From DATGZX01 sp035296965 (GTDB lineage: Bacteria > Planctomycetota > Planctomycetia > Gemmatales > Gemmataceae), in assembly GCA_035296965.1 (NCBI GenBank), contig DATGZX010000123.1:1-35108 (forward strand): DNA of 35,108 nucleotides, in the 5' to 3' direction. Both the position numbers and the translations under genes were made by a program. This document shows, in pieces, positions 24,603 through 33,025 of the stretch (the first letter of the stretch is position 1; every line of letters starts with the position of its first letter). The notes below the pieces were generated by a model that did no database searches, was not told the DNA's origin, and saw only the letters and a list, made by a program, of their open reading frames with translations.

Positions 24603-26111
24603 TCACACCTTGTAGAGCAGGTCGACAAACCTTCTCAGCATGCCGTCTACCACCCCACGAAGCGGGAAGGTGCCGGCCATGCCATACATGGGGGCCATTC
24701 CCCCGGATGCCTCAGGCTGTGCTTTCACCTCAGCCACAGCGGCCTGGAGGTCATCGAGAAACCTCTCCGCGACGCCAGGTTGCGTGTGCCGTAAGGTCAC
24801 GCAGAGGTGGACTGCCGCGGGCTTGTGCAGTCCATTCAAATTCCAGCGCCGCGCCGACAAGGCGTCTAGGATCCGGTAGATGTTCAGGGTCGGCGAGGCG
24901 AAAGCAATGACCCAGAGGGGATCGCCCAGCACGCGCAGCTCGGGGATTGCCACGATTCCCCGGCGGATCTTGGCGGCCGTCTCCAGGATCCTGCGCGTTG
25001 CCTCGAGATAACCCTGCTCGCCGGTGGCAATCATGGCCGCCCAGCAGGCTGCGACCAAACCGCCCGGCCGGCTACCAGCGATGGTCGGCGAGAAATAGAG
25101 CCCGCCCGGCCACTCGGTAGCTGTGAAGTACTGATAGCGGCGCAGCTCGGGCCCGCGATAGAGCACAACGGAAGTTCCCTTGGCCGCATAACCATACTTA
25201 TGGGTGTCGGCCGACATCGACGTTACGCCTGGCAGTCGGAAGTCGAACTCAGGGACGGCATAGCCCAGTTTTTTGGCCCAGGGCAACACAAAACCACCCA
25301 GGCAGGCGTCGGTATGGAAGCCGATCCCTTTTGCCTTGGCCAGCTCGGAAAGCTCTCCAATGGGATCGATCAGCCCGTGTGGGAAACCAGGTGCCGAACC
25401 CACGACCACGATCGTATTGCGCTTGAGCGCATTCCGCATGGCATTCACATCGGCGCGGTAATCCGAGCCCACGGGAACACGCGTCATCTTGATGGAAAAG
25501 TACTGAGCCGCCTTATCGAAGGCTGGATGGGCAGTTGTCGGGGCGACGATTTCCGGATTCGTAATGCTTTTCTCTTCACGGGCCCAGTCTCGGTATGTTT
25601 TCATAGCGAGCAGGATGCTCTCGGTGCCGCCCGAGCTGACGGAGCCGCAAATCGCGCCCGTGGTTTCGGCAGCCCCGAGCATATTGGCCGTCATGGCCAC
25701 GATCTCCGACTCGAACTTGGCGGCACTGGGCCAGACGTCGCAGTGCAGGGGGTTGCTCTGGGAGTGCAGGGCATAGACCCGGCTCAAGAATGCGACAAAC
25801 GCTTCGTCGCCGTGGTAGACCCCTCCGGAAACGAAGCCGTCGCTCCAGCGGGCCGCCTCGCGCTCCTTGAGCAATTCCATCTCGCGCAGCAGTTCGTCCC
25901 GGTCCCTGCCAGCCTCCGGCAGCCGGCTGAACGTGGCGAATTCCTTGCGATAAGGCTTGAGCGAATCTTCCATGCCGCCGAGCATGCCCTCGTATTCTTT
26001 CTCGATCTTGCCTTGCACGCCCGGGATCGTCTTGAGTCCTTTTTCGACCGCGCGCATCAAGCCGGGATTCGCCTTCCCCATCCAGTTTTTGAAAGTACCC
26101 ACGATGCCCAT
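24603..26111 (-). CDS. Sphingosine-1-phosphate lyase-like PLP enzyme
   Basis: A 502-residue PLP-dependent lyase of fold type I, group II decarboxylase superfamily, closest to sphingosine-1-phosphate lyases, which cleave long-chain base phosphates to phosphoethanolamine and a fatty aldehyde. Visible: SVSSGGTESILLAMKTYRD (158-174), TTAHPAFDKAAQYFSIK with His194, GSAPGFPHGLIDPIGEL (238-254), HTDACLGGFVLPWAKKLGY with Asp268, SADTHKYGYAAKGTS with the expected PLP-binding Lys305, and QYFTATEWPGGLYFSP. The last elements, especially HKYGxxxKG and WPGGLY, are specific to the SPL branch rather than glutamate decarboxylase. There is no obvious N-terminal membrane helix, unlike eukaryotic SPL, as in bacterial forms. 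The ATG at 26111 has AGAGGA about ten bases upstream. No sphingoid synthesis gene is in the window. Confidence 0.88.
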   Translation of the reverse strand: MGIVGTFKNWMGKANPGLMRAVEKGLKTIPGVQGKIEKEYEGMLGGMEDSLKPYRKEFATFSRLPEAGRDRDELLREMELLKEREAARWSDGFVSGGVYHGDEAFVAFLSRVYALHSQSNPLHCDVWPSAAKFESEIVAMTANMLGAAETTGAICGSVSSGGTESILLAMKTYRDWAREEKSITNPEIVAPTTAHPAFDKAAQYFSIKMTRVPVGSDYRADVNAMRNALKRNTIVVVGSAPGFPHGLIDPIGELSELAKAKGIGFHTDACLGGFVLPWAKKLGYAVPEFDFRLPGVTSMSADTHKYGYAAKGTSVVLYRGPELRRYQYFTATEWPGGLYFSPTIAGSRPGGLVAACWAAMIATGEQGYLEATRRILETAAKIRRGIVAIPELRVLGDPLWVIAFASPTLNIYRILDALSARRWNLNGLHKPAAVHLCVTLRHTQPGVAERFLDDLQAAVAEVKAQPEASGGMAPMYGMAGTFPLRGVVDGMLRRFVDLLYKV

Positions 26112-26163
26112 GCTGGTGATTCCTCTGACGCTTCGATTATCCTTCTGGCCAGGGTTCGCCTTC

Positions 26164-26258
26164 AGAGCGTGTTGAAAAAGGGGTCAGACCCCTTCAAATC
26201 GAAATGGACAGACTGCCCCGATTCTACAGGGGGTCTGACCCCTTTTTCAACACGCTCT
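26164..26258. repeat. Inverted repeat element, GGGGTCAGACCCC family, copy 2
   Basis: The arms are GAGCGTGTTGAAAAAGGGGT and, inverted, the same to CACGCTC, each running into GGGGTCAGACCCC-type palindromes; the interior is about 40 bases. The right end touches the stop codon of the FGGY kinase gene, so the element could also act as its terminator. Arm sequence differs from copy 1 at the outer end (GCGTGTTG versus GCCTGCTG). Confidence 0.88.
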
Positions 26259-27844
26259 CACACGATGCGATTCAAACGCGCGTAGATTGTCTTATTCCTT
26301 TTGTAGATGTTCAAGAACTCAGCAAATAACTCATCGTAAATCTGGCGATGAGCAGCATTCGGGTGAAAATCTTTCTCTATTTCAACACGGGCGGCGATGT
26401 CGTTGAACGTGATTTGCCCCAGGGCCACGGAGCCGACAAGGCCGGCGCCGCGCGTGTTCGCCTGCCGGGAGTCCTTCACCTGCCGGATCGTCCGGTTCAG
26501 AATATCGGCGTAGATCTGACACCAGACCTCCGACCTGGCGCCTCCGCCGATCATGTGGATGTTATCCAGGCGGCGCTTGCAGAAGCGTTCCACGCAGCCG
26601 AGCAGCCAACGTGCATTGTAAGCCACGCCTTCGAAGACCGCCCGGATCATGTATTCCCGCTTGGTCTTGAGCGACAGGTTGAAGAAGCCGCCGCGCACGG
26701 AGCGGTCCTCGATGGGCGTCCGTTCGCCATACAGCCAGGGTGTGAAAATCAAACGGTCGCTCCCTGCAGGGACCTGGGCCACGACGCGGTCGAAGCGTTG
26801 ATAGGCATCGGCCGGCCGCGCCTGATTCGACAGAGCATCGTCGGGGTACACCATGTTATCGCGCAGGAAGGCAAGGCACACGGCGGCGCATTCCTGCTCG
26901 TTGGCAACGTAATATCGACCGGGAATCGCCGAGGGGAGCGAAGCCATGTTGTGGAACAAGTCGGTTCGCTTGAACGGCACGAAACAGGAAATCCAAGAGG
27001 ACGTGCCGAGATAGAGGTGCGTTTCGTAATCCTTGACAGCCCCCGAGCCGATGGCCGCCGACTGGGCATCGCTGGTGCCGGCAACTACCGGCACGCCCGC
27101 AACCAGGCCCAGGTCAGCCGCGGCTGCCGGTTGCAGTGTCCCAATAATGTCGGTCGATGCATACAAATCGGGAAGTTTTGCCCGCTTGACACCCGTCATC
27201 GCCAGCAAACGGTCTTCGTAATGGATGTTGGCGATGTCCCGGTTATCGGTGAGCCAGTGCAAGTTGATGGAATCGAACGAAGCGGCATATTCGCCGGTAA
27301 GGCAAAGATTGATGTAGTCCTTGGGTTCCAGGAACTTGTGGGTTTCCTGGTACACCTTCGGCAGCTCATTCTTGATGTACAGGATGTGGGCCAGCGAATC
27401 CTTGCCCGACTGCGCGGGGGCACCTCCAGTCAGTCGGATCCACGTCAGCAGCTTGCCCAGACCATACCCCTGGATGCGCAGGAATCCGCCCGTGATGTCG
27501 TGGATGTAGCGTGCCCCGCGCGTGTCCATCCAGTTGATCGCATTCATCAGGGGCTTGCCGTCCCTGCCGACTGCAACCGTGCTGGAGTACTGACTGGTGC
27601 AGCTGATGGCGGCGATCGATTCCACCGGGACGACCCGACGGGCCATGAGTCTTTGAGCCGCCTTGGTAATGGCGGTCCACCAATCGTCGGGCCTCTGCTC
27701 TGCGCCGCCGTTTGGCAAAAGGAGCAACGGCGTATCCTCGACCTCGCTGGCCAGGACCTCGCCATCAATCGCTACCAGGGCGATTTTTGGTCCGGAGGTG
27801 CCGAGGTCGATGGCAAAGATGCAGGGGCTGTTCTGAGACCGCAC
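26258..27844 (-). CDS. FGGY-family carbohydrate kinase, xylulokinase-like
   Basis: A 528-residue sugar kinase of the FGGY family, which phosphorylates a sugar or polyol with ATP in the cytoplasm. Visible: the phosphate loop FAIDLGTSGPKIAL (10-23), MNAINWMDTRGAR, FLEPKDYINLCLTGEYAAS, catalytic Asp about 259 in VAGTSDAQSAAIGSG, FTPWLYGERTPIEDR, and the adenosine site HMIGGGARSEVWCQIYADIL. The overall pattern is closest to xylulokinase, but the usual substrate-binding GQMHG is replaced by SQYSS, so the sugar is uncertain and no symbol is given. The start is a GTG at 27844, preceded by GAAGGGG; a TTG at 27868 lacks a ribosome site. No isomerase or transporter for a sugar is adjacent. Confidence 0.87.
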   Translation of the reverse strand: MRSQNSPCIFAIDLGTSGPKIALVAIDGEVLASEVEDTPLLLLPNGGAEQRPDDWWTAITKAAQRLMARRVVPVESIAAISCTSQYSSTVAVGRDGKPLMNAINWMDTRGARYIHDITGGFLRIQGYGLGKLLTWIRLTGGAPAQSGKDSLAHILYIKNELPKVYQETHKFLEPKDYINLCLTGEYAASFDSINLHWLTDNRDIANIHYEDRLLAMTGVKRAKLPDLYASTDIIGTLQPAAAADLGLVAGVPVVAGTSDAQSAAIGSGAVKDYETHLYLGTSSWISCFVPFKRTDLFHNMASLPSAIPGRYYVANEQECAAVCLAFLRDNMVYPDDALSNQARPADAYQRFDRVVAQVPAGSDRLIFTPWLYGERTPIEDRSVRGGFFNLSLKTKREYMIRAVFEGVAYNARWLLGCVERFCKRRLDNIHMIGGGARSEVWCQIYADILNRTIRQVKDSRQANTRGAGLVGSVALGQITFNDIAARVEIEKDFHPNAAHRQIYDELFAEFLNIYKRNKTIYARLNRIV

Positions 27845-28024
27845 GGGAACCCCTTCTGCGGAAGGCAAACCACGAGGAGCCGCTGGAATGGAAAACCAAG
27901 TGTAGCTGTGCGTAAAGATGGCTTCAAGTGAGGCGCTGGAGTGCTTGGGCCGGTCTTCAATCTCTACCGCAGGAGATAAGCTCGACCGGACGGGAAAAGT
28001 TGTTACGATGGGGCCCGTCGATGG

Positions 28025-28041
28025 GCAGACATAGTGTCTGC
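28025..28041. promoter_or_regulatory. Short perfect palindrome upstream of the DUF2891 gene
   Basis: GCAGACA and TGTCTGC flank a TAG centre, 100 bases before the start at 28141. A second small hairpin follows at 28063-28081 (CTTCGG/CCGAAG). The first could be an operator; nothing in the window identifies a regulator. The rest of 27845-28140 shows no gene. Confidence 0.3.
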
Positions 28042-28140
28042 AGGAAAAATGGCTCGCTGTGCCTTCGGGAGGATACCGAAGTTCTTCTGCAAGTCCCGTT
28101 GAAGTCGAACCGAATCGCCTTCAAAGGAAAGGAATCTGAC

Positions 28141-29652
28141 ATGCGCTTGCTACCTGTCTTCGCAGGTCTATCAATCGCGCTCAGTTCTCTCGTGGGTCAA
28201 ACGACAATTTCCGTAGGAAATCCGCGATCTAAGGACGTTGGCGAAATCGATTCCTTGAGAGTTCATCGGGCCAGCGCCAACCGGTGCCAGCAGGAAACGC
28301 ACACCATGTCGTCGCGAAATTTCAAAATCCCGATCCTGGTGGCGCCCTCGGACCGTCTGAGGTTAAAAAAGATTCGGTTGTTCGTTTCGAAAGATTGCGG
28401 TGAGAACTGGGAAAAGGTTGCGTCGGTTTCGCCGGACGAAGACTATTTCTACTATGTCGACGCCAACGACGGGCTTTATTGGTTCACAGTGCAAATTGTT
28501 GATAACAACGACAGCGTTCAGCCACAAGACATTCGCACGGCATCGCCCAAACTCAAGGTTCGAGTCCAGGCGGCAAGCGCTGATGGCCTGCTTGCTCCCC
28601 AAGCTATTGTTCCAGGTGCGAAGGAGACCCAAAGTATGACCCAGCAGCAAGCATCCTTCTTCGCGCCGTTGGCTCTGAAAGGGATCAAGAAGGAGTATCC
28701 CAACAAGCCGGCAGACGTCCTGAACAACGATAAGGACATCATCTCGCCTCGGGCCATGCATCCCGCCTTCTATGGCTGCTACGATTGGCATTCGTCCGTG
28801 CATGGGCACTGGATGTTGGTCCGGCTGCTGCGCCTGTACCAGGATTTGCCGGAAAAACAGCAAATCCGCGCGCTGCTGGCCGAGAACCTGACCACGAAAA
28901 ACCTCCAGGCAGAAGCCGACTACTTCGCCCGAGCCAATTCACAGTCGTTCGAGCGGCCCTACGGCTGGGCCTGGCTCCTCAAGTTAGCCGAGGAGCTGCA
29001 CGGCTGGGACGATCCGGACGGCAAAGCCTGGTCCAAGAACCTTCAGCCATTGGTCGATGTAATCGTCGCCCGCTATCTGGCCTTCTTTCCCAAGCAGACC
29101 TACCCCATTCGCACCGGTGTCCATCCCAACACTGCCTTTGGGCTGTCCTTCGCACTGGATTATGCGCGGATCGTCGGGAACAAACCGCTACAGGCACTGG
29201 TCGAGGAACGCAGCCGGGCCTACTTCGCCAAGGACGCCGGCATCCCGGCAGCCTGGGAACCCGACGGTGCGGATTTCTTCTCGCCGAGCTTGATGGAAGC
29301 AGACCTGATGCGCCGCGTACTGCCACCGGGCGAATTCCCCGGCTGGCTGCACGGCTTTTATCCAGACCTGGCGAAGGGCGAACCAAAGTCGCTCTTGGTT
29401 CCGGCCACCGTAACCGACCGCAGCGATCCGCAGCTCGTGCATCTGGATGGCTTGAACCTGAGCCGGGCGTGGTGCATGCGCAGTATTGCCGAGGCGTTGC
29501 CCAAGAATGATCCTGCGCGAACAGTATTGGCGGAGTCGGCCGCGCGCCACGCGGAGGCCGGGCTGCGTCATGTTGCCAGCGGCGATTATGTCGGCGAACA
29601 CTGGTTGGCTTCGTTTGCCGTCTATCTGTTCTCGACGCCTTCGCCGGAATAA
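28141..29652 (+). CDS. Exported DUF2891 protein with an N-terminal extra domain
   Basis: A 503-residue protein. Residues 1-20 (MRLLPVFAGLSIALSSLVGQ) look like a signal peptide. Residues 55-150 form a beta-rich domain found in planctomycete exported proteins (RNFKIPILVAPSDRLRLKK, IRLFVSKDCGENWEKVASV, DANDGLYWFTVQIVDNND). From about residue 166 (MTQQQASFFAPLALKGIKK) it is DUF2891: HPAFYGCYDWHSSVHGHWML, the WAWLLKLAEELHGWDD stretch, GVHPNTAFGLSFALDYAR and a DFFSPSLMEADLMRRVL region; the conserved His and Asp suggest an alpha-helical (alpha/alpha) enzyme fold, reaction unknown. The start at 28141 follows AAAGGAA; the frame stays open upstream to 27928 without a better start. Standard DUF2891 proteins lack the first domain, so this is a fusion. 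Confidence 0.82.
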   Translation: MRLLPVFAGLSIALSSLVGQTTISVGNPRSKDVGEIDSLRVHRASANRCQQETHTMSSRNFKIPILVAPSDRLRLKKIRLFVSKDCGENWEKVASVSPDEDYFYYVDANDGLYWFTVQIVDNNDSVQPQDIRTASPKLKVRVQAASADGLLAPQAIVPGAKETQSMTQQQASFFAPLALKGIKKEYPNKPADVLNNDKDIISPRAMHPAFYGCYDWHSSVHGHWMLVRLLRLYQDLPEKQQIRALLAENLTTKNLQAEADYFARANSQSFERPYGWAWLLKLAEELHGWDDPDGKAWSKNLQPLVDVIVARYLAFFPKQTYPIRTGVHPNTAFGLSFALDYARIVGNKPLQALVEERSRAYFAKDAGIPAAWEPDGADFFSPSLMEADLMRRVLPPGEFPGWLHGFYPDLAKGEPKSLLVPATVTDRSDPQLVHLDGLNLSRAWCMRSIAEALPKNDPARTVLAESAARHAEAGLRHVASGDYVGEHWLASFAVYLFSTPSPE

Positions 29653-29752
29653 ATCAGGAGCAGCAAGGGACGAGCGGATTTCGTGACCCTATGGGTGCCT
29701 GCCAAGGATGCTGCGCCGAAGAGTGACGATGAGGGGCTGCCCAATGAAGAAA

Positions 29753-31192
29753 TCAAGCCAAGATTTCAGAGATTGGCCGGCCCCCATTCGCGATGGGCAG
29801 CGGCCGGCCCGAACGGTCATACACAGGCATCTCGGGATCGATCCCCAGGCAATGGTAAATCGTGGCGCACACGTCGGCCGTGCTCACAGGCTTATCCTTG
29901 ACGAACGCGGCCTGCGCATCCGAAGCGCCGTGAACGGTGCCACCGCGAATGCCAGCCCCCGCGAAGACGACCGAATAACAATAAGTCCAATGGTCCCGGC
30001 CGCCGTTGCCGTTGATTCGCGGCGTGCGCCCCATTTCGCTCATCAGCACCACGAGCGTCTCATCGAGCAAGCCGCGACAAGAGAGATCCTCCATCAAGGC
30101 GGTGTACGTCTGGTCCAGGTAGGGCAGCTTGTTCTCTTTCAGGATCGAGAAGTTGTGCGTGTGCGTGTCCCAGGCGTCGTAGTCGATCTGCACTCGGTCC
30201 CAAAACAGGTCCCAGGTGACGTTGACGAAGCGAACGCCCGCTTCCACTAGGCGCCGGCCGATGAGCGTGCTCTGGCCAAATAAGGTTCGCCCGTAGCGAT
30301 CCAGCAGGCGCGGATTCTCGCTTTTCAAATCAAACGCTGCCTTGACCTTCGAAGCGGTTAGAAGGCTGAAGGCGCGTTGCTGAGTGCGGCCATAGCTGTC
30401 CAGTGCGGGTTGAGCGTCCGCGCGGCGCAGTTGATCGTCGATCTGCTGCAGCAGACCACGGCGGGTATTGAGGCGGTCGATGGTCAGGTCCGCTCCCATG
30501 ACGCTGTTCGGAAGGTAAGGCTCGCCGCGCACGACCTGGGGAGTGCCCGGCGCCGGGGCGCGCACGCCCTTGTCCATGTACGGAGCGCATTCCGTCGTAA
30601 GTGCATCAAAACGGTGGCCGAGGAAACCGGCGTAGGGACCCGCCCGGCGAAACACCTGGCCCCAGCCAAGCCAGCAGGGCATGTAAACGTAGGCCGGCAT
30701 GTCGCTGGAGCCCCGGTTCAAGTACTCGCACACGGAGCCCATGCTGGGCGGATCGGTATCGCGCGGGTGCTGATCGGGCATCGGCACTTCGTAACCGGTG
30801 TACGAAGGCAGGCAATTGTGACAGCCCGCCTTATGATTGAGCGAGCGCACGATGGCGGCTTTGTGCATCCACTGGGCCATGCCGGGCAGATGCTCACAGA
30901 GCTGGATGCCGGGGACGTTTGTGGCAATCGGCTTGAACTGGCTGCGGATGCCATCCGGCGCGTGCGGCTTGAGATCGAACATGTCTTGGGTCGCCGCCCC
31001 GCCGAGCAGATAGAGGAGAATGACGCTCTTCGCCTTGCCGGGCCGCTGCACGATGCGCCGGCTCTCTTCCAGCGCCAGCAAACTTGGCAGATTGAAAAAC
31101 CCGCCCAGGAGAGATAACGCCCCCGCTTGCAGCGTTTCCCGCCGTGTCAAACCGTCGCAGCAGCGACGTGGACTGCCGAGCATCGTAAGCAT
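29753..31192 (-). CDS. DUF1501 protein with Tat signal
   Basis: A 479-residue member of DUF1501, a sulfatase/alkaline-phosphatase-like family very abundant in planctomycetes, of unproven activity. The N-terminus is a Tat signal: GLTRRETLQAGALSLLGG (Arg17, Arg18), so it is exported folded. Then SVILLYLLGGAATQDMFDLK (metal-site start), PGIQLCEHLPGMAQWMHKAA, RSLNHKAGCHNC, and near the end DETLVVLMSEMGRTPRIN, GRDHWTYCYSVVFAGAGIRG and a VSTADVCATIYHCLGIDP segment. The ATG at 31192 has GGGGGA seven bases upstream. In most planctomycetes the gene is paired with a DUF1549/DUF1553 gene; none is adjacent here. It is the last of three minus-strand genes with an unusually long 433-base upstream gap. Confidence 0.92.
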   Translation of the reverse strand: MLTMLGSPRRCCDGLTRRETLQAGALSLLGGFFNLPSLLALEESRRIVQRPGKAKSVILLYLLGGAATQDMFDLKPHAPDGIRSQFKPIATNVPGIQLCEHLPGMAQWMHKAAIVRSLNHKAGCHNCLPSYTGYEVPMPDQHPRDTDPPSMGSVCEYLNRGSSDMPAYVYMPCWLGWGQVFRRAGPYAGFLGHRFDALTTECAPYMDKGVRAPAPGTPQVVRGEPYLPNSVMGADLTIDRLNTRRGLLQQIDDQLRRADAQPALDSYGRTQQRAFSLLTASKVKAAFDLKSENPRLLDRYGRTLFGQSTLIGRRLVEAGVRFVNVTWDLFWDRVQIDYDAWDTHTHNFSILKENKLPYLDQTYTALMEDLSCRGLLDETLVVLMSEMGRTPRINGNGGRDHWTYCYSVVFAGAGIRGGTVHGASDAQAAFVKDKPVSTADVCATIYHCLGIDPEMPVYDRSGRPLPIANGGRPISEILA

Positions 31193-31625
31193 CCGGCTTT
31201 CCCCCAAGACGGAATGATTGCCAGGTGTGAGGGTTCTGAACCCGTAGCCTAGACGCACTCGCGTGTTCGATCAAGAGGTTGCCTTGGATGTTTCGCGCGC
31301 GTCGGAATGACTCTTGCCTTGGTGGGCTAGCCAGTGCGTGTTCAAGGCTTGAATTTGGGGTAAGGTCATGGATTCAGAATCCTTGGAAATATGAACATTA
31401 GTACACATGACAAATGTCATGTTTAACTGTCATTGGTCCAACGTCGGATTTGTGACGTAATCCTTTATAGAAGAAACACTTGCAGAATGCATTTTTGTCA
31501 GACAAGCCGTCTGCCTACCCCCCTTTTAGATGACATAACATGACATTTCTCATTTTTACGTTTGCCTTGCGTTTCTCCCTGCCCTCGTTCTCGGGCACCA
31601 AAAGTTAACCTTGAAGATGCACTGG
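31193..31625. promoter_or_regulatory. AT-rich 430-base gap with repeated TGACA boxes
   Basis: The stretch 31370-31560 is clearly more AT-rich than its neighbours. It contains the inverted repeat CATGACA-AA-TGTCATG (31406-31421), two ATGACAT steps in tandem (31530-31549), and a small hairpin CAGAC/GTCTG (31499-31513). It lies upstream of the DUF1501 gene, so these may be operator sites; no gene is visible in it. Confidence 0.45.
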
Positions 31626-32927
31626 TTACGATTCGCCTTTTTCCTTGTGCGCCTTCTTCCACTCCAGCGCATTGCGAATTCGGTTCTGCCCCGAGGGGTG
31701 ATCGAAGAAGAGAAACTCCGCCACCGGGTGCGGGTCCAATTCGCGATACTCGCCGAGCATGAGGAAGGTGGTAGCGGCCGCGTCGGGCTGCCGGCAAGCG
31801 TTGAGGCCGAATGTGTCGGCTTGCATTTCGACGGTCCGGCTCCAGCCATTCAAGAGCGGCGCTGTCAGGAAGGAAATTGTCATGAAGAGAAATATCAGCA
31901 ACGGCAACCCCGCCACGTCGGCGCTATCCTTGATGCCCGCTGCCGGCCACGAGGCCAAAATCCGCGCGAACGCCCAGCGCACGCACAGAAAGCCGGCCAG
32001 GGCAACGACACTGAAGATGCCGACGTCCTTCCAGATGTGGTTCAAGACATAATGCCCCATCTCGTGACTCATCACCATTTCGATTTGCTCAGGAGTGCAG
32101 CGCTTCAGCAGGTTGTCGAAGAGAACGATGCGCGTCGTGCCAAGCATGCCCGCGACGTAGGCGCCAATGTTGTCCGTCCTCCGGCTGGCGTCCATTTCAT
32201 AGACATCGTCGGCCGGCACGTGTTGCTCGTGGGCCAGTTTCAGCACTCTTTCGCGGATGTTGGCGTCCTGCACTGGTGTGAACTTGTTGAACAGCGGACT
32301 TAGAAAGACCGGTGCGATCGCCATACCGACGACTGCAAAGCCCACGACCACCAGCCAGCCCCACAGCCACCATGTCCGCGGCGTGCAACGCACGACGGCG
32401 TACAGGACAACCAGGAGGAGCGGAACGATCACCAACAAGATGGCTAATCCTTTGGTCTGGTCCACCAGCCAGCCTGCGAAGCTCTGGTGCAACAGGCCGT
32501 AGCTGGTCGCGCGGTAATACGATCGATACCAGGTAAGCGGGAACGAAAGGAGGGATAGAAGAAGCAAGAAGAGCGCACTATAGATGACGGTCTGCAAAGC
32601 ACGAAAGCGTGTACGGCGCTGGGCCCAGTTGCGTAGCCTTGCGGATAGCCCGCTGCCGAGTATCCCCAGCAAGATCAGCGAGGTGACGCAATAACCAGTG
32701 AGGGTTAGGAAATACTCACCCAGGGCGTAAGACTTGGTCATGGCACGGCGCTCGGCAGACACTGCCTGGAGATAGGCGCGAGTCGCTGCTTTGGGATCCT
32801 GGATGCGCGCCGCTTCCCTGGCCTTGGCGGGGTCGTAGGGCGGCAGCTTCGCCGCCGGCTCGCCTTGCGCGTGACCTGTAGCGGCGACCTGCAGGAGCAG
32901 AAGGCTAGCGAGGATGACCCTGGACAT
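31626..32927 (-). CDS. M48 family metalloprotease, CAAX prenyl protease 1 (Ste24)-like
   Basis: A 433-residue membrane-bound zinc protease. The N-terminus (MSRVILASLLLLQVAATGHA) is a signal-like segment. Several helices follow (about 73-92, 112-130, 160-180, 190-210), then the zinc site EMVMSHEMGHYVLNH (His288, Glu289, His292) and the third ligand Glu367 in SRTVEMQADTFGL; two further helices lie between. The arrangement matches Ste24-type M48A proteases, which cut prenylated peptides in eukaryotes; in bacteria they probably work on membrane-protein quality control. The ATG at 32927 has AAGGG nine bases upstream. It is 98 bases downstream of an ABC exporter, possibly co-transcribed. All catalytic residues are present. 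Confidence 0.9.
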   Translation of the reverse strand: MSRVILASLLLLQVAATGHAQGEPAAKLPPYDPAKAREAARIQDPKAATRAYLQAVSAERRAMTKSYALGEYFLTLTGYCVTSLILLGILGSGLSARLRNWAQRRTRFRALQTVIYSALFLLLLSLLSFPLTWYRSYYRATSYGLLHQSFAGWLVDQTKGLAILLVIVPLLLVVLYAVVRCTPRTWWLWGWLVVVGFAVVGMAIAPVFLSPLFNKFTPVQDANIRERVLKLAHEQHVPADDVYEMDASRRTDNIGAYVAGMLGTTRIVLFDNLLKRCTPEQIEMVMSHEMGHYVLNHIWKDVGIFSVVALAGFLCVRWAFARILASWPAAGIKDSADVAGLPLLIFLFMTISFLTAPLLNGWSRTVEMQADTFGLNACRQPDAAATTFLMLGEYRELDPHPVAEFLFFDHPSGQNRIRNALEWKKAHKEKGES

Positions 32928-33025
32928 GCTGGCTGCCCTTTGAGACGTGACATTCGTTGCTTGGCCTGGTGTGTCTTACCGAAAAGAAGAACCAGTCACA
33001 AGCCACGAAAAGCGGGGCGCGGCTT

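Noticed and set aside
25200..26285. A 361-codon plus-strand frame
   Set aside because: Antisense to the lyase-like gene and extends through the repeat at 26164-26258.
26348..27931. A 527-codon plus-strand frame
   Set aside because: Antisense to the FGGY kinase, with Arg/His/Gly-rich composition and no motifs; the minus strand carries clear kinase motifs.
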